A stretch of DNA of 36,835 bases, taken from assembly GCF_035998295.1 (NCBI RefSeq), contig NZ_DASYHS010000102.1:1-36835 (forward strand), written 5' to 3'. The stretch comes from DASYHS01 sp035998295. Lineage in GTDB: Bacteria; Pseudomonadota; Alphaproteobacteria; Azospirillales; Azospirillaceae. A program made the position numbers and the translations under genes. The notes below the pieces were generated by a model. It had not been told where the DNA came from, did not search any database, and saw only the letters and a list, made by a program, of their open reading frames with translations. This document shows positions 1 to 6,555 of this stretch, piece by piece (the stretch's first letter is position 1; the number at the start of each line of letters is the position of its first letter).

Positions 1-72
1 GAGGCTCGTGAGACCCCGGCGGCCGAGATGAAGCTGACCGAGCACGAGACCGCGGAAGTCGAAGCCGAGTGA
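1..72 (+). CDS. RiPP-like precursor peptide 1 (3' end only)
   Basis: The reading frame is open from the first base and ends at TGA 70-72, giving 23 residues that end LTEHETAEVEAE. That tail is clearly related to the tails of the three complete peptides downstream (LT, an acidic stretch, then ELE/EVE and a final acidic residue). The N-terminus lies outside the window, so neither start nor full length is known. It is the first visible member of a tandem family that precedes a YcaO enzyme, and more copies may lie upstream. Being a precursor peptide is inferred from family likeness and context. Confidence 0.6.
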   Translation, partial: EARETPAAEMKLTEHETAEVEAE

Positions 73-81
73 CATCGCGCT

Positions 82-96
82 GCGCCCATCGGGCGC
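82..96 (+). other. short hairpin after precursor 1
   Basis: GCGCCC, a 3-nt ATC spacer and GGGCGC form a 6-bp stem 9 bases after the stop of precursor 1. A pyrimidine-rich CCCCCTT stretch follows, but there is no T-tract. It could protect the 3' end of the message or act as a weak attenuator. The short stem is easily formed by chance in GC-rich DNA. Confidence 0.3.
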
Positions 97-130
97 GGCA
101 CCATCCCCCTTCGCGTACGGAGAGAACGAC

Positions 131-253
131 ATGGGCTACGCATTCAGCGCACGTACCGCCTTCGAAACCGAGCAGGAGAAGGTGCACGACAAGATTCAGC
201 CGGTCGAGGGTCACCTGACCGAGGACGAGAAGGTCGAACTCGAGATCGAGTGA
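131..253 (+). CDS. RiPP-like precursor peptide 2
   Basis: This is a 40-residue acidic peptide starting MGYAFSARTAF and ending LTEDEKVELEIE. GGAGAG (119-124) sits at a good distance before the ATG. It aligns without gaps with precursor 3 over its whole length. Shared features are MGY at 1-3, Ser/Thr at 9, Phe-Glu-Thr at 11-13, and the LTxxEKxELExE tail at 29-40. It contains no cysteine. The variable stretch lies near the N-terminus and the conserved stretch at the C-terminus, so the tail may be the enzyme recognition element (a follower) rather than the modified core. Both the precursor role and the core position are inference from the YcaO gene downstream. Confidence 0.65.
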   Translation: MGYAFSARTAFETEQEKVHDKIQPVEGHLTEDEKVELEIE

Positions 254-272
254 CGCGGACCGTCGGGAATGG

Positions 273-303
273 CCCCTCGCCGTGGATGCCGGCGAGGGGT
301 CTT
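273..303 (+). terminator. hairpin after precursor 2, terminator or attenuator
   Basis: A perfect 10-bp stem, CCCCTCGCCG with CGGCGAGGGG, has a 7-nt loop (283-289) and is followed by TCTT. It begins 19 bases after the stop of precursor 2. A stem this strong is likely to reduce read-through, so the precursor genes may be expressed at graded levels or separately. Confidence 0.5.
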
Positions 304-389
304 CCATGGCCCGGCTGACGCCTGGAGAGCGCGGCACCGCTCTTTCCGGCAAACCGGCTCCAGGCAGTCGTCTGCATTGGAGGGATATG

Positions 390-512
390 ATGGGCTACAT
401 GGTTTCCGGACTTTCTCCCTTCGAAACCGGGATGGAGAAAACGGAAGAGAAGGCGAAACTCACCGAGATTCGCCTCACCGATGAAGAGAAAGCTGAACTC
501 GAGGCCGAGTAG
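390..512 (+). CDS. RiPP-like precursor peptide 3
   Basis: This is a 40-residue acidic peptide starting MGYMVSGLSPF and ending LTDEEKAELEAE. Two ATGs lie side by side at 387 and 390. The second is chosen because it aligns MGY with the other family members, and GGAGGG (379-384) can serve either. Compared with precursor 2 it keeps Gly2, Tyr3, Ser6, Ser/Thr9, Phe11, Glu12, Thr13 and the whole tail, while residues 4, 5, 7, 8 and 10 differ. There is no Cys, so any cyclisation would have to use Ser or Thr. The 175 bases after its stop are less GC-rich than the surroundings. They repeat the 10-base word found just before this gene (370-379 again at 576-585), a trace of past tandem duplication. Confidence 0.65.
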   Translation: MGYMVSGLSPFETGMEKTEEKAKLTEIRLTDEEKAELEAE

Positions 513-687
513 GCTGATCTCCAGCATCACGAATCAAGAATACAAGAGAATGCGATGTGAGGCAGCGACATATTTGTCTGCATTGCCTGCATATCCGTGA
601 TCTGCGAAGATCGACGCCGAGCCGTTCGAGCAATGAGCTCAACTCGAAGAACCAACCGAACAACTCAAATGAACTGGAGGATTTATC

Positions 688-813
688 ATGGGTTATGCTG
701 AACACGCCCGTTCGCCGTTCGATTTCGACCTGAACCCGCGGGTCGAGGACAAGGCGAAGCAGGCCGAGGTCGCCTTGACCGAAGAGGAGAAGACGGAACT
801 CGAAGCCGAGTGA
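688..813 (+). CDS. RiPP-like precursor peptide 4
   Basis: This 41-residue peptide starts MGYAEHARSPF and ends LTEEEKTELEAE. A strong GGAGG (677-681) precedes the ATG by 6 bases, the best ribosome site of the set. It shares MGYA with precursor 2, Ser9-Pro10-Phe11 with precursor 3, and the acidic tail with all of them. One residue is inserted between Phe11 and the tail. It is the copy nearest the YcaO gene and is separated from it by a strong palindrome. The 175-base AT-richer leader (513-687) may hold its own promoter, but no clear -35/-10 pair could be picked. Confidence 0.65.
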   Translation: MGYAEHARSPFDFDLNPRVEDKAKQAEVALTEEEKTELEAE

Positions 814-820
814 TCCGTCG

Positions 821-847
821 CGCGGTGCCCGCCCGGCGGGCACCGCG
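821..847 (+). promoter_or_regulatory. 13-bp palindrome between precursors and YcaO gene
   Basis: CGCGGTGCCCGCC at 821-833 is perfectly complementary to GGCGGGCACCGCG at 835-847, with a single base between. As RNA it would form a very stable hairpin 7 bases after the stop of precursor 4 and just before the YcaO start. No T-tract follows, only CTCCCCTT. A likely role is partial termination or message protection that keeps peptide output well above enzyme output, as in other RiPP operons. That role is inferred. Confidence 0.5.
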
Positions 848-877
848 CTCCCCTTGCGCAGCGGGTATCCGTTCCTC

Positions 878-2134
878 ATGCAGCATCTGCCTTTCGAGCG
901 CGAGCTGACGCCGGCCTCGGCACTTGATCGCGTGCAGGACGACTTGAACGAACTGGGCCTTCGCTGGCGGCTGCGCATGCTGGGCGGCGCCTGGCCGACC
1001 GTGCTCGCCGAACTGTTCGACGGACAGGGCGCGAAGGTCTCCCAGGGCGTGGGCAAGGGACGCACCGAGCTGGCGCTCGTGGGCGCCCTGTTCGAGGCGC
1101 TCGAGCATTGGTGCACGGACCGCAGCAACGGCGCGGCGGTCTCGATCGAATCGTCCCACGGCTTCACCGGAATCGAGCTTTGCCGCGACGAGAAGGCGGT
1201 CGAGCTGCTGTCGAAGGCGCCCGAGGCGCCGCTTGCCTGCCGGCAGTACACGCAGATCGGGGGCGAGCGCCCCCTGTCCTACCCGCTGTTCCTCGCCAAG
1301 CCGAACTACTGGCGCAGCCCGCGCGTCGAGGGCGACGCCTTCGACTATGGCAGCCTCGTCCGCTATGGCTCCAACAGCGGCACCGCGATCGGCGCCAGCT
1401 TCGAGGAAGCCTGCATCCATGCGCTCAGCGAGGCGGTCGAACGCGACGCGCTGTCCGCCTTCCTCGCGCGCCGCATCTATCAGCCGTCCGCCGGCAGCCG
1501 GCTGGCCGTCGTCGACACGGCCACGCTCCCGCGGCCCGCGGCCGAACTGCTCGCCACGGCCGAGGCCGAAGCGGGTGGCCGGGTCCATCTGCTGGACCTG
1601 GACCGCGGTTTCGGCGTGCCGGTGTTCCTCGCTGTCGCCGACGGCGCGGCCGGCGGGCCGGCGCGGTTCGGGGCGGGCGCCTCGCTCAATGCCGAGTATG
1701 CGGCGATCCGGGCCGTGAGCGAACTGCTGCAGATCCTCCATGTCGGGAGCGAGCCCGAGGTGGCCCAGGAGCGCCAGGCCCAGATGGACCGCCTCGCCCC
1801 CTACCCGCGCCTCCTGCGCTGCGCCACCTTCCAGGTCGGCCAGCTGATCGAGCGCGACGGGGCGGCATCCGTCGATTTCGCCGCCATTCCCAGCCGGCCG
1901 GCCGGCGGCCCCCTCGCGGACTGGCTCGCCGACCTGACCGGGCGCCTCGCGCGCCGGGGCCGCAGCGCGTTCGCCGCCAACGTCCATGTGACGCCCCTCG
2001 GCACGCATGTGACCAGCGTGGTCGTGCCGGGCTTCGACCGCTTCTTCAACGTCACGCTCGGCTCGCCGGTCCTGCCGTCCAGCTCCGCGCTGGCCGACCT
2101 GCCTGCCGGTGGCGAATGGTGCCGCGTTGCGTGA
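878..2134 (+). CDS. YcaO-domain cyclodehydratase-like peptide modification enzyme
   Basis: The product has 418 residues from the ATG at 878; a TTG at 854 in the same frame is possible, and neither start has a strong ribosome site. YcaO enzymes use ATP to activate peptide backbone amides, giving azolines, amidines or thioamides. The ATP/Mg-binding signatures are visible. G59-K60-G61 is followed by E73 and E76 in FEALEHW. A second block at about 165-190 reads SNSGTAIG, then E176/E177, and ends with E185 and E188 in SEAVERDA. The C-terminus (GSPVLPSSS, then a short tail) lacks the PxPxP ending typical of azoline-forming members. No TfuA, E1-like partner or flavin dehydrogenase is in view. Immediate neighbours are the precursor peptides upstream and an overlapping methyltransferase downstream. 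The family call is firm; reaction and substrate are inferred. Confidence 0.85.
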   Translation: MQHLPFERELTPASALDRVQDDLNELGLRWRLRMLGGAWPTVLAELFDGQGAKVSQGVGKGRTELALVGALFEALEHWCTDRSNGAAVSIESSHGFTGIELCRDEKAVELLSKAPEAPLACRQYTQIGGERPLSYPLFLAKPNYWRSPRVEGDAFDYGSLVRYGSNSGTAIGASFEEACIHALSEAVERDALSAFLARRIYQPSAGSRLAVVDTATLPRPAAELLATAEAEAGGRVHLLDLDRGFGVPVFLAVADGAAGGPARFGAGASLNAEYAAIRAVSELLQILHVGSEPEVAQERQAQMDRLAPYPRLLRCATFQVGQLIERDGAASVDFAAIPSRPAGGPLADWLADLTGRLARRGRSAFAANVHVTPLGTHVTSVVVPGFDRFFNVTLGSPVLPSSSALADLPAGGEWCRVA

Positions 2135-3080
2135 CCATGCCGCGATGATCGCGGCGGAACTGGGCCACATCGCCGAGTTCGAGCGCCGCCTGCAGGCCGA
2201 CGGCCGTCCCGGCGGGCCGGAGATCGACTGCCTGTGCGAGCCGGACCCGCACTCGCGCCACCTGCTGTTCCTGCTGCGCTGCGGCGGACGCCACTGGCTC
2301 GGCCGCAAGCTGCTGGAACGCCAGCCGTCCGGACCGCCGCTGCCGACCTCGCGCATCGCGCCGCACATGCTGCTCGGCGAATGGGAGGGCTTCCTCGAGG
2401 CCGAGGACGGCATGCGCTGCCATTTCCGGCCAGCCGACGCCGCCCGCAAGCGCGCGGTGGTCGCCGAGGCCGCCGACGACCCCGGAGCCGAGCTGTCCTT
2501 CCCGTTCGCCCTGCTGGACGAGGCCGGGCGGGAAATCGTAAGCCCGCCCGAATACTGGTCGGGCGACCCGCGCCTGGCCGCCGCCCTCGACGAGGGCGAG
2601 GTGCACCTGCGCGAGTACACGGCGCGGCTGCTCGGCCGGCTGGCGCTTCCGGCCGGCGGCATCGTCTACGACCCCGCCTGCTCCACGGGGACCTTCCTGG
2701 CATCGGTGAAGGAGGCAGCACCCGGGCTGAAGGTCGTCGGCTCCGACCTGTCGGCGGCCATGGTCGCGCTGGCGCGGCCCCGGCTCGACGACGCCTTCGT
2801 GGCCGACGCGGCGACGGTCGCGCTCCCGGAAGGCTGCACCCTGCTGGTCCTGCGGTTCCTGAACGCCGAGGTGCTGACGGTCGCGCAGGCCGAGGCGGCG
2901 TTCCGCCGTCTCTCCGGCCAGCTCCGCGCCGGCGCGCACGCGGTCGTCTTCGGGCACACTTCCGTCCTGGCGCCGGTCGGGCCGCTATGCGCCGAGCTGG
3001 GCTTCGACCGGTTGCGCTCGATCGGAGCGACGCCCGGCAAGGACGAGATCTTCCAGTACTACGTGCTGCGCCGCCGGTAG
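2109..3080 (+). CDS. class I SAM-dependent methyltransferase, YcaO partner
   Basis: The product has 323 residues. The C-terminal half is a Rossmann methyltransferase. Motif I is DPACSTGTF at about 188-196, an acidic residue for the ribose lies at D213 in VGSDLS, and a motif IV/VI-like VLRFLNAEV strand follows. Residues 1-160 form an N-terminal region I do not recognise; it has DPHSRH at about 46-51 and could bind the peptide. The GTG at 2109 overlaps the YcaO gene by 26 bases, so the two are very probably co-translated; the alternative ATG at 2145 would start just after the YcaO stop. Likely role: methylation of the YcaO-modified peptide at an N, O or C atom that the sequence does not identify. 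The methyltransferase fold is sure; the target is inferred from coupling. Confidence 0.8.
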   Translation: MANGAALRDHAAMIAAELGHIAEFERRLQADGRPGGPEIDCLCEPDPHSRHLLFLLRCGGRHWLGRKLLERQPSGPPLPTSRIAPHMLLGEWEGFLEAEDGMRCHFRPADAARKRAVVAEAADDPGAELSFPFALLDEAGREIVSPPEYWSGDPRLAAALDEGEVHLREYTARLLGRLALPAGGIVYDPACSTGTFLASVKEAAPGLKVVGSDLSAAMVALARPRLDDAFVADAATVALPEGCTLLVLRFLNAEVLTVAQAEAAFRRLSGQLRAGAHAVVFGHTSVLAPVGPLCAELGFDRLRSIGATPGKDEIFQYYVLRRR

Positions 3081-3108
3081 GGCGTTTCCGGACGAACCGG
3101 AAACGCCC
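3080..3108. terminator. bidirectional terminator-like hairpin
   Basis: GGGCGTTTCCGG (3080-3091) and CCGGAAACGCCC (3097-3108) form a perfect 12-bp stem with a 5-nt loop. It sits between the convergent ends of the methyltransferase and meaB. No T-tract is seen on the plus side. It marks the 3' end of the peptide-modification operon. Confidence 0.6.
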
Positions 3109-3124
3109 GGGGAATCCGCGTTCC

Positions 3125-4138
3125 TCAGGCGTCGGCGCGGGCCAGGAACCGCGACAGCAGCTCGCGGGCGGCCGCGGCCGGGGTCGTCCGGCCATGCGTC
3201 ACCGCCTCCTCCAGATGCGCGAGGTCGGCGCGCACGCCGGGATGGCGGCGGAACGCGTCCAGCAGCGTGTCGGAGATCTCGCTCCACATCCAGGCGCGCG
3301 CCTGGCCGGCACGGCGCTCCGCGATCGCGCCGCCGAGCAGGTCGCGGTAGCGGCCGACCGTCCGCCACACCTCCTCGATCCCGGCGCCGGCGACGGCCGA
3401 GCAGCTCAGCACCGGGACGCGCCACCGCGCGTCCGCCGGCTGCAGCAGCGCCAGCGCGTGGCGGTACTCGGCGACGGCGTGCCGGGCGGCGGCCACCATG
3501 TCGCCGTCGGCCTTGTTGACGACGATCAGGTCGGCGAGCTCGACGATGCCTTTCTTGATCCCCTGCAGCTCGTCCCCGCCGCCCGGAAGCAGCAGGAGCA
3601 TGAACAGGTCGACCATGTCCGCGACCGCCGTCTCGGACTGGCCGACGCCGACCGTCTCGACGACGACGACGTCGAAGCCGGCCGCCTCGCACACCAGCAT
3701 CGCCTCGCGCGTCCGCCGCGCGACGCCGCCGAGCGTCCCGCCCGAGGGCGAGGGCCGGATGAAGGCGTCGGCGTTGCGCGTCAGCTCCGGCATCCGCGTC
3801 TTGTCGCCGAGGATCGACCCGCCCGTGCGCCGGGAGGACGGATCGATCGCCAGCACCGCGATCCGGTGCCCCTGCCCGATCACGTGCAGGCCGAACGTCT
3901 CGATGAAGGTCGACTTGCCGACGCCGGGCACGCCGGTGATGCCGATGCGCACGGAGCGCCCGGAATGGGGCAGCAGCTCGGCCAGCAGCGCCTCCGCCGC
4001 GCCGCGGTGGTCGGGCCGCGTCGATTCGACCAGGGTGATGGCGCGCGCCAGCGCGCGGCGGCTGCCGGACCGGAGCTCGGCGGCGAGCGCCGGGGGATCG
4101 ATGCCGCCGGAGGCGGGCGTGGCGGGTGCCGGGGTCAT
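3125..4138 (-). CDS. meaB: methylmalonyl-CoA mutase accessory GTPase MeaB (ArgK family)
   Basis: This 337-residue G3E-type GTPase protects and reloads the B12-dependent methylmalonyl-CoA mutase. Walker A is GVPGVGKS at 69-76, preceded by RIGITG. The family-typical AIDPSS and GSILGDKTRM follow, then ETVGVGQSE and the base-specificity NKAD motif. The ATG at 4138 is preferred over an in-frame extension to 4228, whose Arg/Pro-rich sequence does not look like MeaB. No mutase gene is in the window, so the gene stands alone here. It converges on the peptide-modification operon and is divergent from a small membrane protein. Confidence 0.93.
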   Translation of the reverse strand: MTPAPATPASGGIDPPALAAELRSGSRRALARAITLVESTRPDHRGAAEALLAELLPHSGRSVRIGITGVPGVGKSTFIETFGLHVIGQGHRIAVLAIDPSSRRTGGSILGDKTRMPELTRNADAFIRPSPSGGTLGGVARRTREAMLVCEAAGFDVVVVETVGVGQSETAVADMVDLFMLLLLPGGGDELQGIKKGIVELADLIVVNKADGDMVAAARHAVAEYRHALALLQPADARWRVPVLSCSAVAGAGIEEVWRTVGRYRDLLGGAIAERRAGQARAWMWSEISDTLLDAFRRHPGVRADLAHLEEAVTHGRTTPAAAARELLSRFLARADA

Positions 4139-4249
4139 GGCCGCCACCCTACTATCCCGGGCGGGCGGGATGAAGGGCCGGCGTGACTTTCGCGCCGTCC
4201 CGACGGTTGGATTGGGACAGACGCGCAAACGGAACCGTTGGATGCAGAC

Positions 4250-4423
4250 ATGCCGGTAGTCCTACTCATCGTCCTTCTCGCGATCCTGATCGCCGCCTTC
4301 GGCTTCTGGGACACGCTCACCGCGATCGTCGGCGGCACGGTGCTGCTGGTCCTGTTCCTGGGGATCGTGGTCGGCTTCCTCGGCCTGTTCGGGTTCTGGG
4401 TCTTCGGGCAGTTCCGTCGGTAG
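4250..4423 (+). CDS. small two-segment membrane protein
   Basis: The product has 57 residues from the ATG at 4250 (a TTG at 4238 adds four). Almost the whole chain is hydrophobic: one segment at about 2-20, a polar WDT turn, a second segment at about 25-52, and a basic FRR end. The positive C-terminus suggests an N-in/C-in hairpin in the inner membrane. No ribosome site stands out and no family is recognised. It ends 9 bases from the convergent stop of the ABC exporter. The amphiphilic pattern and clean length favour a real gene over chance. Confidence 0.5.
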   Translation: MPVVLLIVLLAILIAAFGFWDTLTAIVGGTVLLVLFLGIVVGFLGLFGFWVFGQFRR

Positions 4424-4432
4424 GCGCGCCGC

Positions 4433-6286
4433 TCAGGTCGTCGCGACGGCCTCGCCCGCCTCGGGCGACCTGCCGCCCTCGCCGTTCTCGGCCGATTGCT
4501 GGCGGACCCACATCTCGGCATAGCGCCCGCCGCTCGCCAGCAGGTCGGCATGCCGGCCCCGCTCGGCGATGCGGCCCTGCTCCAGGACGATGATCTCGTC
4601 GGCGTCGATCACGGTCGACAGGCGGTGCGCGATGACGAGCGTCGTGCGCCCGCGGCTGACCTCGCGGAGATTGGCCTGGATCTCGCGCTCGGTATGGGTG
4701 TCCAGCGCGCTGGTCGCCTCGTCGAACAGCAGGATCGCCGGCCGCTTCAAGATCGTCCGCGCGATCGCGACCCGCTGCTTCTCGCCGCCCGACAGCTTCA
4801 GCCCGCGCTCGCCGACCATGGTCTGGTAGCCGTCCGGCAACCCCATCACGAAGCCGTGGATATGCGCGAGCCGGGCCGCCTCCTCGACCTCCGCCGGCGA
4901 GGCCTCGGGCCGTCCGTAGGCGATGTTGTAGTAGATCGTGTCGTTGAACAGGACGGTGTCCTGCGGGACGATGCCGATCGCGGCGCGCAGGCTCTTCTGC
5001 GTCACCTCGCGGATGTCCTGGCCGTCGATCGCGACGCGCCCGCCCGACACGTCGTAGAAGCGGAACAGCAGCCTGCTGATGGTCGACTTCCCGGCGCCGC
5101 TCGGCCCGACGATGGCGACCGTCCGGCCCGCCGGCACGGCGAAGGACACCCCATGCAGGATCGCCCGGCGCGGGTCGTAGCCGAAGGACACGTCCTCGAA
5201 GGCGACCGAGCCGCCCTGCACGGCGAGCGGCGCGGCGCCGGCGGCGTCCGCCACCTCGCGCTCGACCGACAGCAGCTCGAACATCTTCTCCATATCCGTC
5301 AGGCTCTGCTTGATCTCGCGGTAGACGAAGCCGAAGAAGTTCAGCGGCTGGTAGAGCTGGAGCAGGTAGGTGTTGACCAGCACGAAGTCGCCCACCGTCA
5401 TCGTGCCCTGGACGATGCCGCGGCCGGCCATGTACATCACCGCCGTCAGGCCGACCGAGATGATCGCGCCCTGGCCGATGTTGAGCATCGACAAGGTCGT
5501 GTAGCTGCGGACGGCCGCCTGCTCGTACTGGCGCAGCGACGAGTCGTAGCGCCGCGCCTCGTGCTCCTCGTTGCCGAAATACTTGACCGTCTCGTAGTTC
5601 AGCAGGCTGTCGATCGCCTTCGTGTTGGCGCGGTTGTCCATCTCGTTCATCTCGCGCCGGAACTGCAGCCGCCATTCCGTGATCAGCATCGTGAACCCGA
5701 TATAGGCGACGACCGTGACGAGCGTGACCAGCGCGAACCAGATGTCGAACAGGCCCCACAGGATCGCGCAGACCAGCAGGATCTCCAGCAGGGTCGGCAG
5801 GATGTTGAACAGCATGAAGCTGAGCAGCGTGTGGATCCCGCGCGTGCCGCGCTCGATCGAGCGCGAGAGCCCGCCCGTCTGGCGCTCGAGATGGAAGCGC
5901 AGGGCGAGCGCGTGGAGGTGCTGGAAGACGTTGAGGGCGACCCACCGGATGGAGCGCTGGGCGACCTTGGCGAAGACCGCGTCGCGCAGCTCGGAGAAGG
6001 CCAGCGACAGGACGCGGACGAGGCCGTAGGCGACGATCAGCCCGACCGGGATGGCGACCGCGAGGCCGGCCTCGCCGCCGAGAACGTCGACCGCCCCCTT
6101 GTAGAGGATGGGCACGTAGACGTTGGCGACCTTGGCGACGACCAGGCACGCGACCGCCAGGACCACCCGCAGGCGCATCTCGAAGCTGTCGCGCGGCCAG
6201 AGATAGGGCAGCAGGCTGCGCAACGCGCCCGCCTCGCCCAGCCTCGGGGACGGGGAACCGCGGTCGGTGTCTGGGGTCGTGGTCAT
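4433..6286 (-). CDS. Atm1/ABCB7-type ABC exporter (fused permease and ATPase)
   Basis: The product has 617 residues, normal for a half-transporter that works as a homodimer in the inner membrane. The N-terminal part carries six predicted membrane segments; LRSLLPYLWP near residue 25 and the VYVPILYKGAVD stretch are typical of the Atm1 branch. The ATPase part has Walker A GPSGAGKST, the Q-loop in VPQDTVLFNDT, signature LSGGEKQR, Walker B ILLFDEATSALD and an H-loop AHRLST. Family members export glutathione conjugates, glutathione polysulfide or metal-linked thiols. The ATG at 6286 is chosen because upstream in-frame sequence is low-complexity and unlike the family. It is a single gene with its own upstream region (6287-6378). 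Confidence 0.9.
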   Translation of the reverse strand: MTTTPDTDRGSPSPRLGEAGALRSLLPYLWPRDSFEMRLRVVLAVACLVVAKVANVYVPILYKGAVDVLGGEAGLAVAIPVGLIVAYGLVRVLSLAFSELRDAVFAKVAQRSIRWVALNVFQHLHALALRFHLERQTGGLSRSIERGTRGIHTLLSFMLFNILPTLLEILLVCAILWGLFDIWFALVTLVTVVAYIGFTMLITEWRLQFRREMNEMDNRANTKAIDSLLNYETVKYFGNEEHEARRYDSSLRQYEQAAVRSYTTLSMLNIGQGAIISVGLTAVMYMAGRGIVQGTMTVGDFVLVNTYLLQLYQPLNFFGFVYREIKQSLTDMEKMFELLSVEREVADAAGAAPLAVQGGSVAFEDVSFGYDPRRAILHGVSFAVPAGRTVAIVGPSGAGKSTISRLLFRFYDVSGGRVAIDGQDIREVTQKSLRAAIGIVPQDTVLFNDTIYYNIAYGRPEASPAEVEEAARLAHIHGFVMGLPDGYQTMVGERGLKLSGGEKQRVAIARTILKRPAILLFDEATSALDTHTEREIQANLREVSRGRTTLVIAHRLSTVIDADEIIVLEQGRIAERGRHADLLASGGRYAEMWVRQQSAENGEGGRSPEAGEAVATT

Positions 6287-6378
6287 GTCGGGGACGTACT
6301 CAGGAAAGGAACGAGCCTTAGTGTGGGCATTGCGCGCCGAAATCCAAAGCGTTGCGCGCCCACGAAACGCCGAACCGG

Positions 6379-6555
6379 TCAGGGACCGCTTCGGCGCATC
6401 CAGGACTTGAGCGCACGGGCCAGGGCCTCGGCCGCCGCCGGGTCGTCGAGCATGCGGCGCAGGCGATCGCGAAGGGCCGCGATCCTGCAGTCGGGTGCGG
6501 GCGCCGCCGCCTCGATTCGGCCGGGCGGCCCGGCCTCTTCCCGGCGGCCGGTCAC
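6379..6555 (-). CDS. small hypothetical protein coupled to the hydrolase gene
   Basis: The product has 58 residues. The GTG start at 6555 overlaps the TGA of the upstream hydrolase (GTGA), the usual sign of translational coupling. The second half is rich in Ala, Leu and Arg (RLRRMLDD, EALARALKSW) and likely alpha-helical. The first half is Gly/Pro/Arg-rich and may be unstructured. No family is recognised. It could also be non-coding; the overlap and the clean stop are the main support. Confidence 0.35.
   Translation of the reverse strand: MTGRREEAGPPGRIEAAAPAPDCRIAALRDRLRRMLDDPAAAEALARALKSWMRRSGP

Noticed and set aside
513..687. A decayed fifth precursor gene between precursors 3 and 4
   Set aside because: A short stretch reads DAEPFEQ, but stops interrupt it and no MGY start or acidic tail is present.
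878..2134. YcaO as the E. coli-type ribosomal protein S12 modification factor
   Set aside because: The small-peptide array and coupled methyltransferase point to peptide modification; the E. coli-type C-terminal extension is absent.
686..2662. Minus-strand open frame opposite the YcaO gene
   Set aside because: No recognisable domain, and it runs antisense to two clear enzymes and a precursor peptide.
1..3080. Calling the locus a bottromycin cluster
   Set aside because: Only the MGx start and acidic tail are alike. There is one YcaO rather than two, no radical SAM methyltransferase, and no GPVV core.
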